From an uncultured Collinsella sp. (GTDB lineage Bacteria > Actinomycetota > Coriobacteriia > Coriobacteriales > Coriobacteriaceae), in NCBI GenBank assembly GCA_934654795.1, contig CAKUGT010000010.1, positions 1 through 61,495 on the forward strand: a stretch of 61,495 nt of DNA, given 5' to 3'. Both the position numbers and the translations under genes were made by a program. The notes beneath the pieces are model-generated. The model had not been told where the DNA came from and did not search any database. It saw only the letters and a program-made list of their open reading frames with translations. Below, in pieces: positions 34,185 to 43,866 of this stretch; position 1 is the stretch's first letter, and each line of letters opens with the position of its first letter.

Positions 34185-34934
34185 TCACCGACCCAACATG
34201 AATTCCATCGCACGGAGACGTTGATCGGTGTGCGTCGCAGCCCACACGTGCGAAAGCCCCAGCAAAAAGGCAGCGGTATGGGGGTCGACCCTCTCGGCCA
34301 TAAGCGCATCGAAGGTCATGGACATGAGGGCGCGCAGCCATGCAACCTCACCGGTCGACACCAGCTCGGCACCCGGAACGCTCGACGCGCACGACCCGCA
34401 CATGAGACCGCCCACCTGGGGCGAAAAATACGACAACATGGGGTCTCCGCACAGCACGCAGGCCGAAAAATCGGGTCGGTAGCCAACGTGGGACAGCAGC
34501 TTAAAGACATATGCCGCCACAAGTAGATCCATATGCGCCGCGTCGAGCCCGCTGCCCATCAAGGCAAGCGCTCGCTGCGTGATGGCAAAGGTAAACGGGT
34601 CCTCGGCGTCCTCGAACGAGCACACGCGCGCGACCTCGGCGATCGCGCTTGCGGCGCATGTCATCTCGTAATCGGGAGCAGCGCCGAGCGGTGCCTCCAT
34701 AAGCTCGGCCTGGGAAACCACGTCGAGCGACCGTCCATGCGCAAGCAGCAGATCAACGGTACAGAACATCTCGCAGCGCGCAGCCAGGCGTCCGCCGGGT
34801 TTGCGGGCGCCCTTTGCCACGGCACGAACCTGCCGACCCCGCTCGTCAAGCATCGTCAGGATCAGGTCCGTCTCTTTGAGCTTCGTCTTATCGAGCACGA
34901 GCACTTTCGTGCGATATGTACGAGAACCTGCCAT
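34185..34934 (-). CDS. recO: DNA repair protein RecO
   Basis: A 249-residue mediator that loads RecA on SSB-covered DNA. It has an N-terminal OB fold (KVLVLDKTKLKETDLILTML), helical middle and a zinc module with CVLCGDP and CGSC. Start ATG 34934, 15 nt after the era stop; last gene of the phoH-ybeY-dgkA-era-recO unit. Confidence 0.93.
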   Translation of the reverse strand: MAGSRTYRTKVLVLDKTKLKETDLILTMLDERGRQVRAVAKGARKPGGRLAARCEMFCTVDLLLAHGRSLDVVSQAELMEAPLGAAPDYEMTCAASAIAEVARVCSFEDAEDPFTFAITQRALALMGSGLDAAHMDLLVAAYVFKLLSHVGYRPDFSACVLCGDPMLSYFSPQVGGLMCGSCASSVPGAELVSTGEVAWLRALMSMTFDALMAERVDPHTAAFLLGLSHVWAATHTDQRLRAMEFMLGR

Positions 34935-34949
34935 TCGCGCCGCGTGTCC

Positions 34950-36017
34950 CTAATCCTCGGCGTTATAGCCAAAGCGGCGAATCTGGGCCTCGTCGTCACG
35001 CCAGCCGGCCTTGACCTTCACGTCCAGCTCCAAAAAGACCTGGGTGCCAAAGATGCGCTCAAGGTCACGACGGGCGTCGATGCCGATATGTTTGATCATC
35101 TCGCCGCCCTTGCCGATGATGATGCCCTTTTGGCCCTCGCGCTCGACGTAAATGGTGGCGTGCACGCGCAGCACCTTCTTGGTCTGCTCAAGCGCATCGC
35201 AAATCACGCCCACGGAGTGCGGGATCTCATCACGGGTGCGGCGCAAGACCTTCTCGCGCACAAACTCGGCAACGAGCGTCTCATCGGAAGCGTCGGTACC
35301 CATGTCCTCGGGGAACCAACGCGGACCCTCGGGCAAAAAGTGCGCAACGGTCTCGATGAAGGCATCGACGTTAAAGTTCTTGACCGACGACGTCACGATC
35401 TCGTCGTCATATTCCATAAGCTCGTGGGCGGCCTTAAGCTGCTCCATGACCTGTGCGGGGTCGGCTTCATCGGTCTTGGTGAGCACCAGGACCTTCTTGG
35501 AACGGGCATTCTTGACACGCTCGGCAACCCAGGCGTCTCCCCTGCCGATCGGTTTGGTGGCATCAATCAAAAACGCGACGACATCGACATCGTTCAGCTC
35601 GAACAGCGCGCTCTTGTTGAGCTCGGAGCCCAGGCCGTCCTTGGGCTTGTGGATACCCGGGGTATCGACAAAGACCAGCTGGTAGCCGGGGCGGTTGACG
35701 ACGGCGCGCATGCGGCGGCGGGTCGTCTGGGCCACCGGCGAGGTGATGGCGACCTTTTTGCCATAGCAGGCGTTGAGCAGCGTGGACTTGCCGGCGTTGG
35801 GGCGGCCGACCAGGGCCACAAAGCCGCTGCGGAAACCGGGCTCAACGTCACCAAAGCCCGCGAGGTTGTCGTCCTCGTCGCACAGGGCGTCGAGCTCCTC
35901 GTCGCTCATGCCCTCAAACGGGTCGAACTCCTCGACCTCATCGCAATCCTCGGTCGCCTTAGCATCCAGGGACTCTTCGTCCAAAATCTCATCGGTAGGC
36001 TGCATATTGTCGGACAT
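34950..36017 (-). CDS. era: GTPase Era with acidic N-terminal extension
   Basis: A 355-residue GTPase that binds the 3' end of 16S rRNA in 30S assembly. G1 GRPNAGKST, G3 DTPGIH and G4 TKTDEAD are present, and the C-terminal KH domain contains IIIGKGGEMIKHIG. Era is usually about 300 residues; here the G domain begins near residue 65 after a strongly acidic stretch (DEEVEEFDPFEG-like, many Asp/Glu). ATG 36017 follows AAAGGGATTCCC. An internal start near the G domain has no obvious ribosome binding site, so the extension is probably real. Confidence 0.93.
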   Translation of the reverse strand: MSDNMQPTDEILDEESLDAKATEDCDEVEEFDPFEGMSDEELDALCDEDDNLAGFGDVEPGFRSGFVALVGRPNAGKSTLLNACYGKKVAITSPVAQTTRRRMRAVVNRPGYQLVFVDTPGIHKPKDGLGSELNKSALFELNDVDVVAFLIDATKPIGRGDAWVAERVKNARSKKVLVLTKTDEADPAQVMEQLKAAHELMEYDDEIVTSSVKNFNVDAFIETVAHFLPEGPRWFPEDMGTDASDETLVAEFVREKVLRRTRDEIPHSVGVICDALEQTKKVLRVHATIYVEREGQKGIIIGKGGEMIKHIGIDARRDLERIFGTQVFLELDVKVKAGWRDDEAQIRRFGYNAED

Positions 36018-36029
36018 GGGAATCCCTTT

Positions 36030-36407
36030 CTAAATAAAGTCGAGCGCGTGGGCAAAGACAAGCAAGCCCACGATCGCGGCGGTAATGGAAAGAACGTATA
36101 CAGAGGCGGCGGCGATATCCTTCGCACGCTTTGCCAGCGGATGGAGCTCTTGGGTCGCCAGGTCGACGATGGCCTCCATGGCGGTGTTACACAGCTCGCC
36201 ATGAATCACCAGGCCGCAGCAGATGATGACCGTAGCCCACTCGGCAATATCGAGCCCCACGATACAGCCGGCAATGACGGTGCACACGCCTGCCACGAGC
36301 ATGACCTTAATGTTGCGCTCGGTCTTGACGGCGGTGACGAAGCCCTCCATGGCGTATGAGAACGACTTTAAAAAGGAAGGATGGTCCTTGTTCGATCCGG
36401 GAATCAT
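36030..36407 (-). CDS. dgkA: Diacylglycerol/undecaprenol kinase
   Basis: A 125-residue membrane kinase with three transmembrane helices that phosphorylates undecaprenol or diacylglycerol. The motif ELCNTAMEAIVDL followed by HPLAKRAKDIAAASV is diagnostic of the DgkA family in Gram-positive bacteria. Start ATG 36407, 9 nt after ybeY. It sits between ybeY and era, as in Bacillus. Confidence 0.93.
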   Translation of the reverse strand: MIPGSNKDHPSFLKSFSYAMEGFVTAVKTERNIKVMLVAGVCTVIAGCIVGLDIAEWATVIICCGLVIHGELCNTAMEAIVDLATQELHPLAKRAKDIAAASVYVLSITAAIVGLLVFAHALDFI

Positions 36408-36416
36408 AAACGGCTC

Positions 36417-36926
36417 CTAGTCGTGGGCATGATTGGTGATGGGGCCGACGTGGACCAGTTTAGGATCCTCGCCGCGCTCGAGCGCCAAATCGCGCAGGAT
36501 AGCGTCCTCGCGAGCCTCCATGACCTCGGCCTCGTCGTCCTCGATATGGTCATACCCCAGCAGGTGCAGCATGCCGTGTACGAGCATCAGGCGGCACTCG
36601 TCGGCAGGGCTATTGCCAAAGCCGGGGGCCTGACGGGCAATGACCTGCGGGGCAAAGATGATATCGCCGAGCTCGAGCGTCTCGTCGGCGGGAATATCCT
36701 CGTCAAAGGCCGAGTCGCATTCAAACGAGAGCACATCGGTGGTGCGGTCGATACCGCGCCACTCGTGGTTGAGCTCGTGCATCTCGTCCTCGTCGACATA
36801 CGAAAGGGAAATCTCGACTTCACGCCCAACACCCTCGGCGGCAAGCACAACCTCGCAGATGTGCTCCACCTCCTGCGCGTCGAGCAGCGTATCGAGCTCG
36901 GCATCGTTGCTGATCAATACACTCAA
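36417..36926 (-). CDS. ybeY: Endoribonuclease YbeY (16S rRNA maturation)
   Basis: A 169-residue zinc endoribonuclease for 16S rRNA 3' end processing and ribosome quality control. The metal site HGMLHLLGYDH is intact. Translation starts at a TTG (36926), whose last two bases form the TGA of phoH, with AAAGGAG upstream. The rare start and the overlap suggest coupling to phoH at reduced yield. Acidic residues are abundant, as in the neighbouring Era extension. Confidence 0.95.
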   Translation of the reverse strand: MSVLISNDAELDTLLDAQEVEHICEVVLAAEGVGREVEISLSYVDEDEMHELNHEWRGIDRTTDVLSFECDSAFDEDIPADETLELGDIIFAPQVIARQAPGFGNSPADECRLMLVHGMLHLLGYDHIEDDEAEVMEAREDAILRDLALERGEDPKLVHVGPITNHAHD

Positions 36927-37909
36927 CGGGACTCCTTTCGGTCGCGCGAGCGCTGCTCGCGCACGTCATCATAAGCATCATATGCCTCAACGATACGACC
37001 CACTAGGGCATGGCGCACCACGTCGGCGCGCTCCAGGTGTGCAAACGCCACATCGTCGACACGGCCCAAAATCTTCTCAACATCCGCCAAGCCACCACGA
37101 CGACCCACCAGGTCGCGCTGGCTAAGGTCGCCGGTAATCACGAACTTGGAGTTGAATCCAAGGCGTGTCAGGAACATCTTCATCTGCTCGGGCGTAGTAT
37201 TTTGCGCCTCGTCGAGCACCACGAAAGCATCGCTCAGCGTACGACCGCGCATATAGGCAAGCGGGGCGATCTCGATCACGCCGCGCTCCATAAGCTCATC
37301 GGTGCGCTCGCGATCCATCATGTCAAAAAGGGCGTCGTAGAGCGGACGCATGTACGGATCGATCTTTTCCTCGAGGGTGCCAGGCAAAAAGCCCAGGTTC
37401 TCCCCCGCCTCGACAACAGGACGCGTCAAGATCAAACGGCCCACCTCATGGCGCTTGAGCGCGGCAACGGCGAGCGCCATGGCCAGATAGGTCTTACCGG
37501 TACCGGCAGGACCCAAGCCAAAGGTGATGGTATGCGAGCGAATGGCATCCACATAGCGCTTTTGCCCGAGCGTCTTGGGACGAATGGCACGACCGCGGTA
37601 TGAAAGCAGCACGTCATCGCGAAGCGATGTGGCCTCATGCTCGCCGTCGCGCAAGACGGCCAGGCAACGCGAGACATCGTCGGCAGACAGGGTACGACCG
37701 GCCGCCGCCTCGCGAAAAGCATGTTCGAAAAAGCGAGCCACGAGCTCGACCTCGTCCGGGTCGCCGCTCACGGAGATCCTATCGCCACGGGCGACCACGT
37801 GAGCGCGAACCAAACTCTCGAGCGCACGAAGGACGCCGTCGCCGGCGCCCAAAACGCGCGAGGGATCAATTCCCTCGGGAACGGTAAGTCTAATCTTCGA
37901 GGCTTCCAT
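36923..37909 (-). CDS. phoH: PhoH-like ATPase/RNA helicase-related protein
   Basis: A 328-residue P-loop protein with GPAGTGKTYLA (Walker A) and DAFVVLDEAQNTT (Walker B), plus an N-terminal KH-like segment. PhoH proteins are linked with YbeY in RNA metabolism; the exact activity is unclear. ATG 37909 follows GGGAGG; the frame to 38014 overlaps mtaB too far. The start overlaps the mtaB 3' end by 20 nt. Confidence 0.93.
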   Translation of the reverse strand: MEASKIRLTVPEGIDPSRVLGAGDGVLRALESLVRAHVVARGDRISVSGDPDEVELVARFFEHAFREAAAGRTLSADDVSRCLAVLRDGEHEATSLRDDVLLSYRGRAIRPKTLGQKRYVDAIRSHTITFGLGPAGTGKTYLAMALAVAALKRHEVGRLILTRPVVEAGENLGFLPGTLEEKIDPYMRPLYDALFDMMDRERTDELMERGVIEIAPLAYMRGRTLSDAFVVLDEAQNTTPEQMKMFLTRLGFNSKFVITGDLSQRDLVGRRGGLADVEKILGRVDDVAFAHLERADVVRHALVGRIVEAYDAYDDVREQRSRDRKESR

Positions 37910-39182
37910 GGACCTCCCTGCGCGCATGGACCAAGCCGGAATCATCGACTCCGATGATAGCAACATCGAGCAGGCACGGGGCTGTAAGTCCACAGGTATC
38001 GTCAAGACGGGCATGATGGAACGAACCGAGCGTCAGGTTGTCACCATACTCGAGCACGGCACGCTCGACAGTGCCCACGCGACGACGAGCATCGGCAATA
38101 GCGAGCTCCTGCGCCGTGTCTCGCATACGACGGCTGCGCTCGGCCATAACCTCGGGCGGCACCTGGTCGGGCATGTCGGCAGCAAGGGTACCGGGACGCT
38201 TGCTGTAGCGGAACACGTGCATTCGCGAGAACCCCACACGGCGGCACAGCGCCAGCGACTCCTCGAACTCCTCGTCCGTCTCACCAGGAAAACCGACGAT
38301 GACATCGCACGAAAGAGACGCCTGGGGCAAGTTGGCGCGAATCATACGCACCGTGTCCTCAAAGGCCTCCGCACTATAGGGACGACCCATGCGATGCAGG
38401 GTCGCCGTACAGCCGGACTGCACGGGCAGGTGCAAAAACGGGGCGATACGCTGCGGATAGCGCGCCATAACCTTAAGCAGGCGCTCAGAGATATCCATGG
38501 GCTCGACCGAGGAAATGCGCACATGCGCAATAGTCGTGCGCTCCATGATGGCCTCGAGCAGCTCATCGATTTCGACATGCTCGTCGGTCGCGCTCTTGCC
38601 ATCGTAGGCACCCAGGTTCACACCGGTCAGCACCACCTCGGGCACGCCGGCCTCCTGGGCCTCGCGAACTTGCTCAAGCACGGACTCGACGGGCACGGAA
38701 CGCTCGGGGCCGCGGGCCTTCCACACGATGCAATAGGTGCAACGGTGGTTGCAGCCATCCTGGATCTTCACGCCCAGCCGCGAACGACCGAGCGCATCGA
38801 CCACGTCACCATCGCTGCAGGCGGGAACGCTATCGGACTCAACGCCCAGCACATCGCAGACACGTTCGGCGACATCGATCTTAGACGGCTCGGCAATCAC
38901 GCGATCCGAAAGCTCCAACAGCTCCTCGGGATGCAAATTGACCACGCATCCGGTCACGACCACATAGGGCTCGTTTGGATGGGCCAGCGCATGACGGACG
39001 GCCTTACGGGTCTTGGCCTCGGCCTCGCCCGTAACGGCACAGGTGTTAATGACGATCAGATCGGCATCGTGGGGCTCCACCATAGCAAAGCCCAGGCGCA
39101 TAAGATCGGCAGTGATACGGTCAGACTCAACCCGGTTGACACGGCAGCCGAGGTTGACGACGGAAATATGGGGTGCGAGCAC
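37890..39182 (-). CDS. mtaB: tRNA (N6-threonylcarbamoyladenosine(37)-C2)-methylthiotransferase
   Basis: A 430-residue radical-SAM enzyme that converts t6A37 to ms2t6A37 in ANN-decoding tRNAs. The N-terminal NLGCRVNRVESD and the cluster CNHRCTYC mark the MtaB subgroup, distinct from MiaB and RimO. The TRAM domain is short. Starts at GTG 39182, six bases after AAGGAG. Third methylthiotransferase gene of the window; its place before phoH matches Bacillus yqeV. Confidence 0.93.
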   Translation of the reverse strand: MLAPHISVVNLGCRVNRVESDRITADLMRLGFAMVEPHDADLIVINTCAVTGEAEAKTRKAVRHALAHPNEPYVVVTGCVVNLHPEELLELSDRVIAEPSKIDVAERVCDVLGVESDSVPACSDGDVVDALGRSRLGVKIQDGCNHRCTYCIVWKARGPERSVPVESVLEQVREAQEAGVPEVVLTGVNLGAYDGKSATDEHVEIDELLEAIMERTTIAHVRISSVEPMDISERLLKVMARYPQRIAPFLHLPVQSGCTATLHRMGRPYSAEAFEDTVRMIRANLPQASLSCDVIVGFPGETDEEFEESLALCRRVGFSRMHVFRYSKRPGTLAADMPDQVPPEVMAERSRRMRDTAQELAIADARRRVGTVERAVLEYGDNLTLGSFHHARLDDTCGLTAPCLLDVAIIGVDDSGLVHARREVHGSLED

Positions 39183-39191
39183 GCGGGCTCC

Positions 39192-40340
39192 TTAATCGAG
39201 GATATCGTCGAGGGCACTCTTGATACGGTCGGTCACCGACTTCTTACCGGAAGCGACGTCATCGCCCATCTCATCGGCAAAAGCACGGAGCAGCTCGCGT
39301 TGCTTATTGGAAAGATTGGTGGGAACGACCACGCGCAGTTGCACGATCAGGCGGCCACGCGAACCGCCACCGCCAATGCGCGGCATGCCGTAATTATTGA
39401 CGCTCACGGTGTCGCCGTACTGGGCGCCGGCGGGAACCGTCACCTTAACGACCTCGTCGGGCATAATGCCCTCGACCTCGATCTCGCAGCCGAGCGCAGC
39501 CTGCGCAATCGAGATATCGCTCACCAGGTACAGGTCGTCACCGTTGCGCTTAAAACGCTCGTGGTCGGCGACGCGCACGTTGACAATCAAGTCGCCCGAA
39601 GGCTCGCCGCGAAGGCCGGCCTCGCCAAAGCCGCTCACACGCAGCTGGCGACCGGTAGAAACGCCGGCGGGAATATCGATGTCGATCTTTTCATGCGAAG
39701 GCGTGCGGCCCTGACCGTCGCAGGTCTCGCAGGGATGGTCGATAACCGTGCCCTCGCCATGGCAGTCGGGGCAAGGCGAGGAAGACTGAACCTGGCCCAA
39801 AAACGATCGCTGAACCGTCGTGACGTAGCCCGTACCGTGGCAACGGCCGCACTGCTTTTCCTGTGCGCCCTCTGCCCTACCGGTGCCATTGCAGTCCTCG
39901 CAAGGAGCAAGGCGGTCATAGCTGATCGTCTTTTTGCAGCCGAGCGCCGCCTCCTCGAGCGTCACCGAAAGCGAGATGGCCATGTCACGTCCGCGACGAC
40001 GCTCACGACGGCTGCGGGCGCCTCCGCCGGCACCGCCGCCAAAGAACGACGAGAACAAGTCGTCCATGCCCATGCCACCAAAGATATCGTTGATATCGAC
40101 GTAGCCCGAACCACCAGGGCCGTCGGCAGTGCCGTAACGGTCGTAGTTAGCACGTTTCTGTTCATCGGAAAGAACGGAATAGGCCTCGTTGAGCTCCTTG
40201 AACTTGGCCTCGGCCTCGGGGTCGTCCGAAACATCCGGATGTACGGTACGGGCCTTCTTTAGAAACGCACGCTTAATCGTCCGCGCGTCGGCATCCTTGT
40301 CGACGCCAAGCACCTCGTAGTAATCCCTATTTTCCGACAC
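39192..40340 (-). CDS. dnaJ: Chaperone protein DnaJ
   Basis: A 382-residue Hsp40 cochaperone. J domain with VHPDV (about 1-70), Gly/Phe region, four zinc motifs (CEDCNGTG, CGRCHGTG, CPDCHGEG, CETCDGQG) and two C-terminal substrate domains. Start GTG 40340, 7 nt after GGAAGGA, is preferred over the frame start at 40406. No dnaK or grpE is adjacent, although in Bacillus this position holds hrcA-grpE-dnaK-dnaJ. Confidence 0.95.
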   Translation of the reverse strand: MSENRDYYEVLGVDKDADARTIKRAFLKKARTVHPDVSDDPEAEAKFKELNEAYSVLSDEQKRANYDRYGTADGPGGSGYVDINDIFGGMGMDDLFSSFFGGGAGGGARSRRERRRGRDMAISLSVTLEEAALGCKKTISYDRLAPCEDCNGTGRAEGAQEKQCGRCHGTGYVTTVQRSFLGQVQSSSPCPDCHGEGTVIDHPCETCDGQGRTPSHEKIDIDIPAGVSTGRQLRVSGFGEAGLRGEPSGDLIVNVRVADHERFKRNGDDLYLVSDISIAQAALGCEIEVEGIMPDEVVKVTVPAGAQYGDTVSVNNYGMPRIGGGGSRGRLIVQLRVVVPTNLSNKQRELLRAFADEMGDDVASGKKSVTDRIKSALDDILD

Positions 40341-40421
40341 GACCGAATCCTTCCGACTTTCATTATTGTCACAGTGCGTCCTATACCCAAGCTGGGCCGA
40401 CCGCAAACAGAGGGTTTGATG

Positions 40422-41525
40422 TTATTGCATTTGGTACGGCGAAAGCATGGCCCGTTGCGAGCAACTTGCGAACCAAACCGACACGAGCGCGAACATGAAG
40501 CCGTTGGCAAAACCGTTGGCAAACTGCATCGCGCCGCGCTTCCACCACAGCAGGCTGCGATGAAGCACACCGTCCGAAAGCACCATGAACAGGCCCATGG
40601 TAAACGGAATAAAGCACATCACGGCGAAGGCCGAGAACACGCCCGAGATGGCCGACAGCACCAAAAATGGCGCCACGATGCCCATCAGGTAAAAACCGGT
40701 ACGGGCCTTGCCTTCCAGGCGCTCGGCCTCAACATGGGCGCGGCCGACAAGATCGCCACCCGAGGCACCGTTGGTGCCGGCGTGACCCATACCGCTAATG
40801 CGGACCTCGTCGCCGTCATGCGTGCCGGCAGGAAACTCAATCGTCTGCTCGGAGGTCACACGGGTTCGCCCGCTGCCACCGCAATCGGGGCAGGGGTCGG
40901 CCACGACCTTACCGGAACCGCCGCACTCGGGGCAGACCGACTGGAACGTGCCCGCACCAAACAGGAAGGACAGGTCGACGTCGATGTGGCCGCGGCCACC
41001 GCAGCTCGGGCAGGTATGTGCATGCTCGGACGAAACAGAGCCCGAGCCGCCGCAGTGAACACAGGTATCGAAGCGCGTGTAGCGGACGGTCTTGTGGGCA
41101 CCGCCCTTGGCCTCCTTGGCGTCGAGTTTGATATCGACGACCACGTTGGCGCCGTTCTCGGGATTGTAGGCAGCCTGGCCGCGACGCTGCTGGCCCCAGG
41201 CGCCACCAAAGGGAAAGCCGCCCTCAAAGGGATTGCCATAGCCCGTGTTGCCGGCGTAGCCGCCACCATAGGGCGAAGCCGTAGGAGCACCGGCAAAGGG
41301 ATTGCCAGAACGCATGGCGTCGTAGCGCGCACGTTTTTGCTCATCCGAAAGCACGGCGTAGGCCTCGGAAACCTCTTTAAACTTTTCCTCGGCATCCGGC
41401 TCTTTATTGACGTCCGGATGGAGCTTACGGGCCTTTTGCTGGAAGGCCTTTTGAATATCACGCGAGGTGGCGTCCTTGGAGACACCCAGAATCTCGTAGT
41501 AATCTTTTTCGTTCATCGTCGCCAT
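40422..41525 (-). CDS. Membrane-anchored DnaJ-like protein
   Basis: A 367-residue Hsp40 variant. Residues about 5-70 are a J domain with HPDV; a Gly-rich linker follows ([16 protein letters not shown]); four zinc motifs are intact ([32 protein letters not shown]). After the first substrate domain (VRISGMG) the usual second domain and dimerisation helix are replaced by about three hydrophobic segments ([48 protein letters not shown]). ATG 41525 follows AGGAGG. It stands between hemW and dnaJ. A membrane-tethered Hsp70 recruiter is inferred. Confidence 0.85.
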   Translation of the reverse strand: MATMNEKDYYEILGVSKDATSRDIQKAFQQKARKLHPDVNKEPDAEEKFKEVSEAYAVLSDEQKRARYDAMRSGNPFAGAPTASPYGGGYAGNTGYGNPFEGGFPFGGAWGQQRRGQAAYNPENGANVVVDIKLDAKEAKGGAHKTVRYTRFDTCVHCGGSGSVSSEHAHTCPSCGGRGHIDVDLSFLFGAGTFQSVCPECGGSGKVVADPCPDCGGSGRTRVTSEQTIEFPAGTHDGDEVRISGMGHAGTNGASGGDLVGRAHVEAERLEGKARTGFYLMGIVAPFLVLSAISGVFSAFAVMCFIPFTMGLFMVLSDGVLHRSLLWWKRGAMQFANGFANGFMFALVSVWFASCSQRAMLSPYQMQ

Positions 41526-41583
41526 GCGCGGCAACCTCCTGCTCACAGCAGCGTATATATTCCGGTAATTCTACCCGAGCGGC

Positions 41584-42816
41584 CTAAGCTAGATCCCAAA
41601 ACAGCTCGAACAGAACATTTCCATCGAGCCAGCCCAGATGGGTCGGCGCCAGACGAGCTCGAACATGGCCCGCGACGACATCTGCCGTAGTGAAGGGTCC
41701 CTCATGACCCCAGAGCGTCTCGGGCACCCAAGTGGCAAGACCCAATTCGAGCGCGCGATCGCAGGCAGCTGCCAGCTCGCCCGTTGGGATGACGCAAGCT
41801 GCACGAGCCAACAAGTCGGACGCAACACCGCGCGTCATGCGACAAGCGAGCATCAAGTCTTCGGCGACAGCCTCGCGCTGCGACAGATATTCGGCCTCGA
41901 ACGCCGTCGCGTCATCGTCACGTTGCACCAGACGCACGCGGTACGCATCGCCTCGAGAAGACACGCCGGGGAACAAACCTGCAAGACGGTCGAAATCCTC
42001 GTCGTCGAGCATGCCCGCGGCAGAACGACCCAGGCCCAGGTAGCCCTGTCCGGTCCAGTAGGCAATGTTATGGGCGCACTCATGGCCGTCGAGCGCATAG
42101 CTTGCCACCTCATACGGACGATAGCCGGCCGCACCCAGGCGCTCACGCGCCGCGTCCATGCACGAAGCCTGAAAATCCTCGTCGGGCTCGAGCGACTCGT
42201 CACGGCACGCCATGCGATAGAGTGGCGTGCCCTCCTCGAGCGTGAGCGGGTAGACCGACACATGATGAGGCGCCGCCGCCAACACGCCATCGAGCGTGCT
42301 CCGCCAGCTTGCGGCCGTCTGCCCGGGAAGGCCGCACATCAGGTCGCACGACACATCGAGGCCAGCGTCCTTCACCGTCGCGATAGCCGCAAGTGCCCGA
42401 TTAGCATCGTGAATGCGGCCAATAGCAGCCAGCTCGGTATTGTCGAGGGTTTGCACGCCCAGAGAGATGCGCGTGACACCCGCCTCAGCAAGCGCGGTGG
42501 CGAGCTCGGCGGTCAGCGACTCAGGATTGGCTTCGCAAGTAAATTCAACGGGCTTGCACCACATGGAGATACGACGGGCAAGTTTCACCAGGCGCTCCCC
42601 AGCCAGTGACGGCGTGCCGCCGCCAATATAGACCGTGCGGACCTGCGCAAGCGCCCCGGCGTCGCCAAAGGAATCGAGGCGCGCATACAGCTGCTCAAAA
42701 TAGGAATCGAGCGCAGCATCCAAATCACACAGAGCAAAGCTACGCGAGTCAAAGTCGCAATAGCGGCATTTTTGAGCGCAAAACGGCACGTGCACGTACA
42801 GCGCGGTAACGGCCAC
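41584..42816 (-). CDS. hemW: Heme chaperone HemW (radical-SAM, coproporphyrinogen oxidase-like)
   Basis: A 410-residue radical-SAM protein; family members transfer heme to target proteins rather than oxidise coproporphyrinogen. Cluster motif CAQKCRYCDF, the Gly-rich VYIGGGTPS loop and the C-terminal HemN-like domain are visible. CxxxCxxC lacks the extra Cys typical of HemN. Starts at GTG 42816, 2 nt after the dusB stop. Confidence 0.88.
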   Translation of the reverse strand: MAVTALYVHVPFCAQKCRYCDFDSRSFALCDLDAALDSYFEQLYARLDSFGDAGALAQVRTVYIGGGTPSLAGERLVKLARRISMWCKPVEFTCEANPESLTAELATALAEAGVTRISLGVQTLDNTELAAIGRIHDANRALAAIATVKDAGLDVSCDLMCGLPGQTAASWRSTLDGVLAAAPHHVSVYPLTLEEGTPLYRMACRDESLEPDEDFQASCMDAARERLGAAGYRPYEVASYALDGHECAHNIAYWTGQGYLGLGRSAAGMLDDEDFDRLAGLFPGVSSRGDAYRVRLVQRDDDATAFEAEYLSQREAVAEDLMLACRMTRGVASDLLARAACVIPTGELAAACDRALELGLATWVPETLWGHEGPFTTADVVAGHVRARLAPTHLGWLDGNVLFELFWDLA

Positions 42817-42818
42817 CC

Positions 42819-43862
42819 TTAAGCCTCCAGCGGATGAGCGGGCACCGATTCACCGGCGGCAAGCGCTGCCTCGCAGGCCACCACATCGCGCTCGATATCA
42901 TCGACCAGCGACATGAACTCCTCGTGCGTAGAGCAACGCACCACCTGAGCGCGCCAGGCGGCGGCATGAGGCATGCCCTTTAAGTACCAACTTGCGTACG
43001 TGCGGGCACGCGACATGAGCGGCAGAAGCTCGTGCGTCAACGTCAGGTGCTCGCGCAGAGCCTCCAGGCGCTCGACCGAGGAGCGAGAAGGAACCGGCGT
43101 GCCATCGAGTGCAAGGGCTCGGGCATCGCCGAACACCCACGGATTGCCGTAGATGCCGCGCGCGATAAACACCGCGCTGGCACCCGAGCCGTGCAGATGC
43201 TCAGCAGCGTCCTCGGCCGAGAACACATCGCCCGAACCAATCACGGGAATCTCGACAGCGTCGGCAACCTCATCGACGACCGACCAATCAGCCTGGCCCG
43301 TGTAGAGCTGCGTGGCGCAACGACCATGCACGGCGACTGCGGCAGCCCCTGCGCCCTCAAGCATCTGGGCAAACGTCGCGGCATTACGGTCCTCGGCATA
43401 AAAGCCCTTGCGGATCTTGACGGTCACGGGCACGTGCGCCGCGCCCACCGTGGCCTCGACGATCTTCTCCGCCAGGTCGGGCGTGCGCATGAGCGCCGAA
43501 CCCTCGCCCTTGGTAACGACCTTGCGGGCGGGGCATGCCATATTGACGTCGATGAGCGACAGGCGATCGCCAACGCGCTCCTCGACGGCGGCGACGGCGC
43601 TCGCAAACTGATCGGGCTTGGAGCCAAAGAGCTGCACGCAAATCTGCTGTTCCTCGTCGGCCGGCAGCACCAGGCGCCACGTTTTGTTGCTGGCATAGGC
43701 AAGGCCCGCCACGCTCACCATCTCGCTGTAGGCAAGGTTGGCACCGCGGCGGCGGCACATAATGCGGTAGGCGGGGTCGGTCACGCCCGCCATGGGAGCC
43801 ATAAGGAACGGCTGCTCGGCATAGGCACCCAGCAGCCGCTTGCTGTATTCAGAAAGCGCCAT
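42819..43862 (-). CDS. dusB: tRNA-dihydrouridine synthase
   Basis: A 347-residue FMN enzyme that reduces uridines in tRNA D-loops. Visible are FLMAPMAGVTDPAYR (FMN site), DVNMACPARKVVTKGEGSA (catalytic Cys in ACPA), KIRKGF and the PVIGSGDVFSAEDA barrel end. The subtype is less sure than the family. Start ATG 43862, 4 nt after lepA. Confidence 0.92.
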   Translation of the reverse strand: MALSEYSKRLLGAYAEQPFLMAPMAGVTDPAYRIMCRRRGANLAYSEMVSVAGLAYASNKTWRLVLPADEEQQICVQLFGSKPDQFASAVAAVEERVGDRLSLIDVNMACPARKVVTKGEGSALMRTPDLAEKIVEATVGAAHVPVTVKIRKGFYAEDRNAATFAQMLEGAGAAAVAVHGRCATQLYTGQADWSVVDEVADAVEIPVIGSGDVFSAEDAAEHLHGSGASAVFIARGIYGNPWVFGDARALALDGTPVPSRSSVERLEALREHLTLTHELLPLMSRARTYASWYLKGMPHAAAWRAQVVRCSTHEEFMSLVDDIERDVVACEAALAAGESVPAHPLEA

Positions 43863-43866
43863 GGAC

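Noticed and set aside
37908..40262. Open frame of 784 codons opposite mtaB and dnaJ
   Set aside because: Antisense to two well-supported genes and low in recognisable features.
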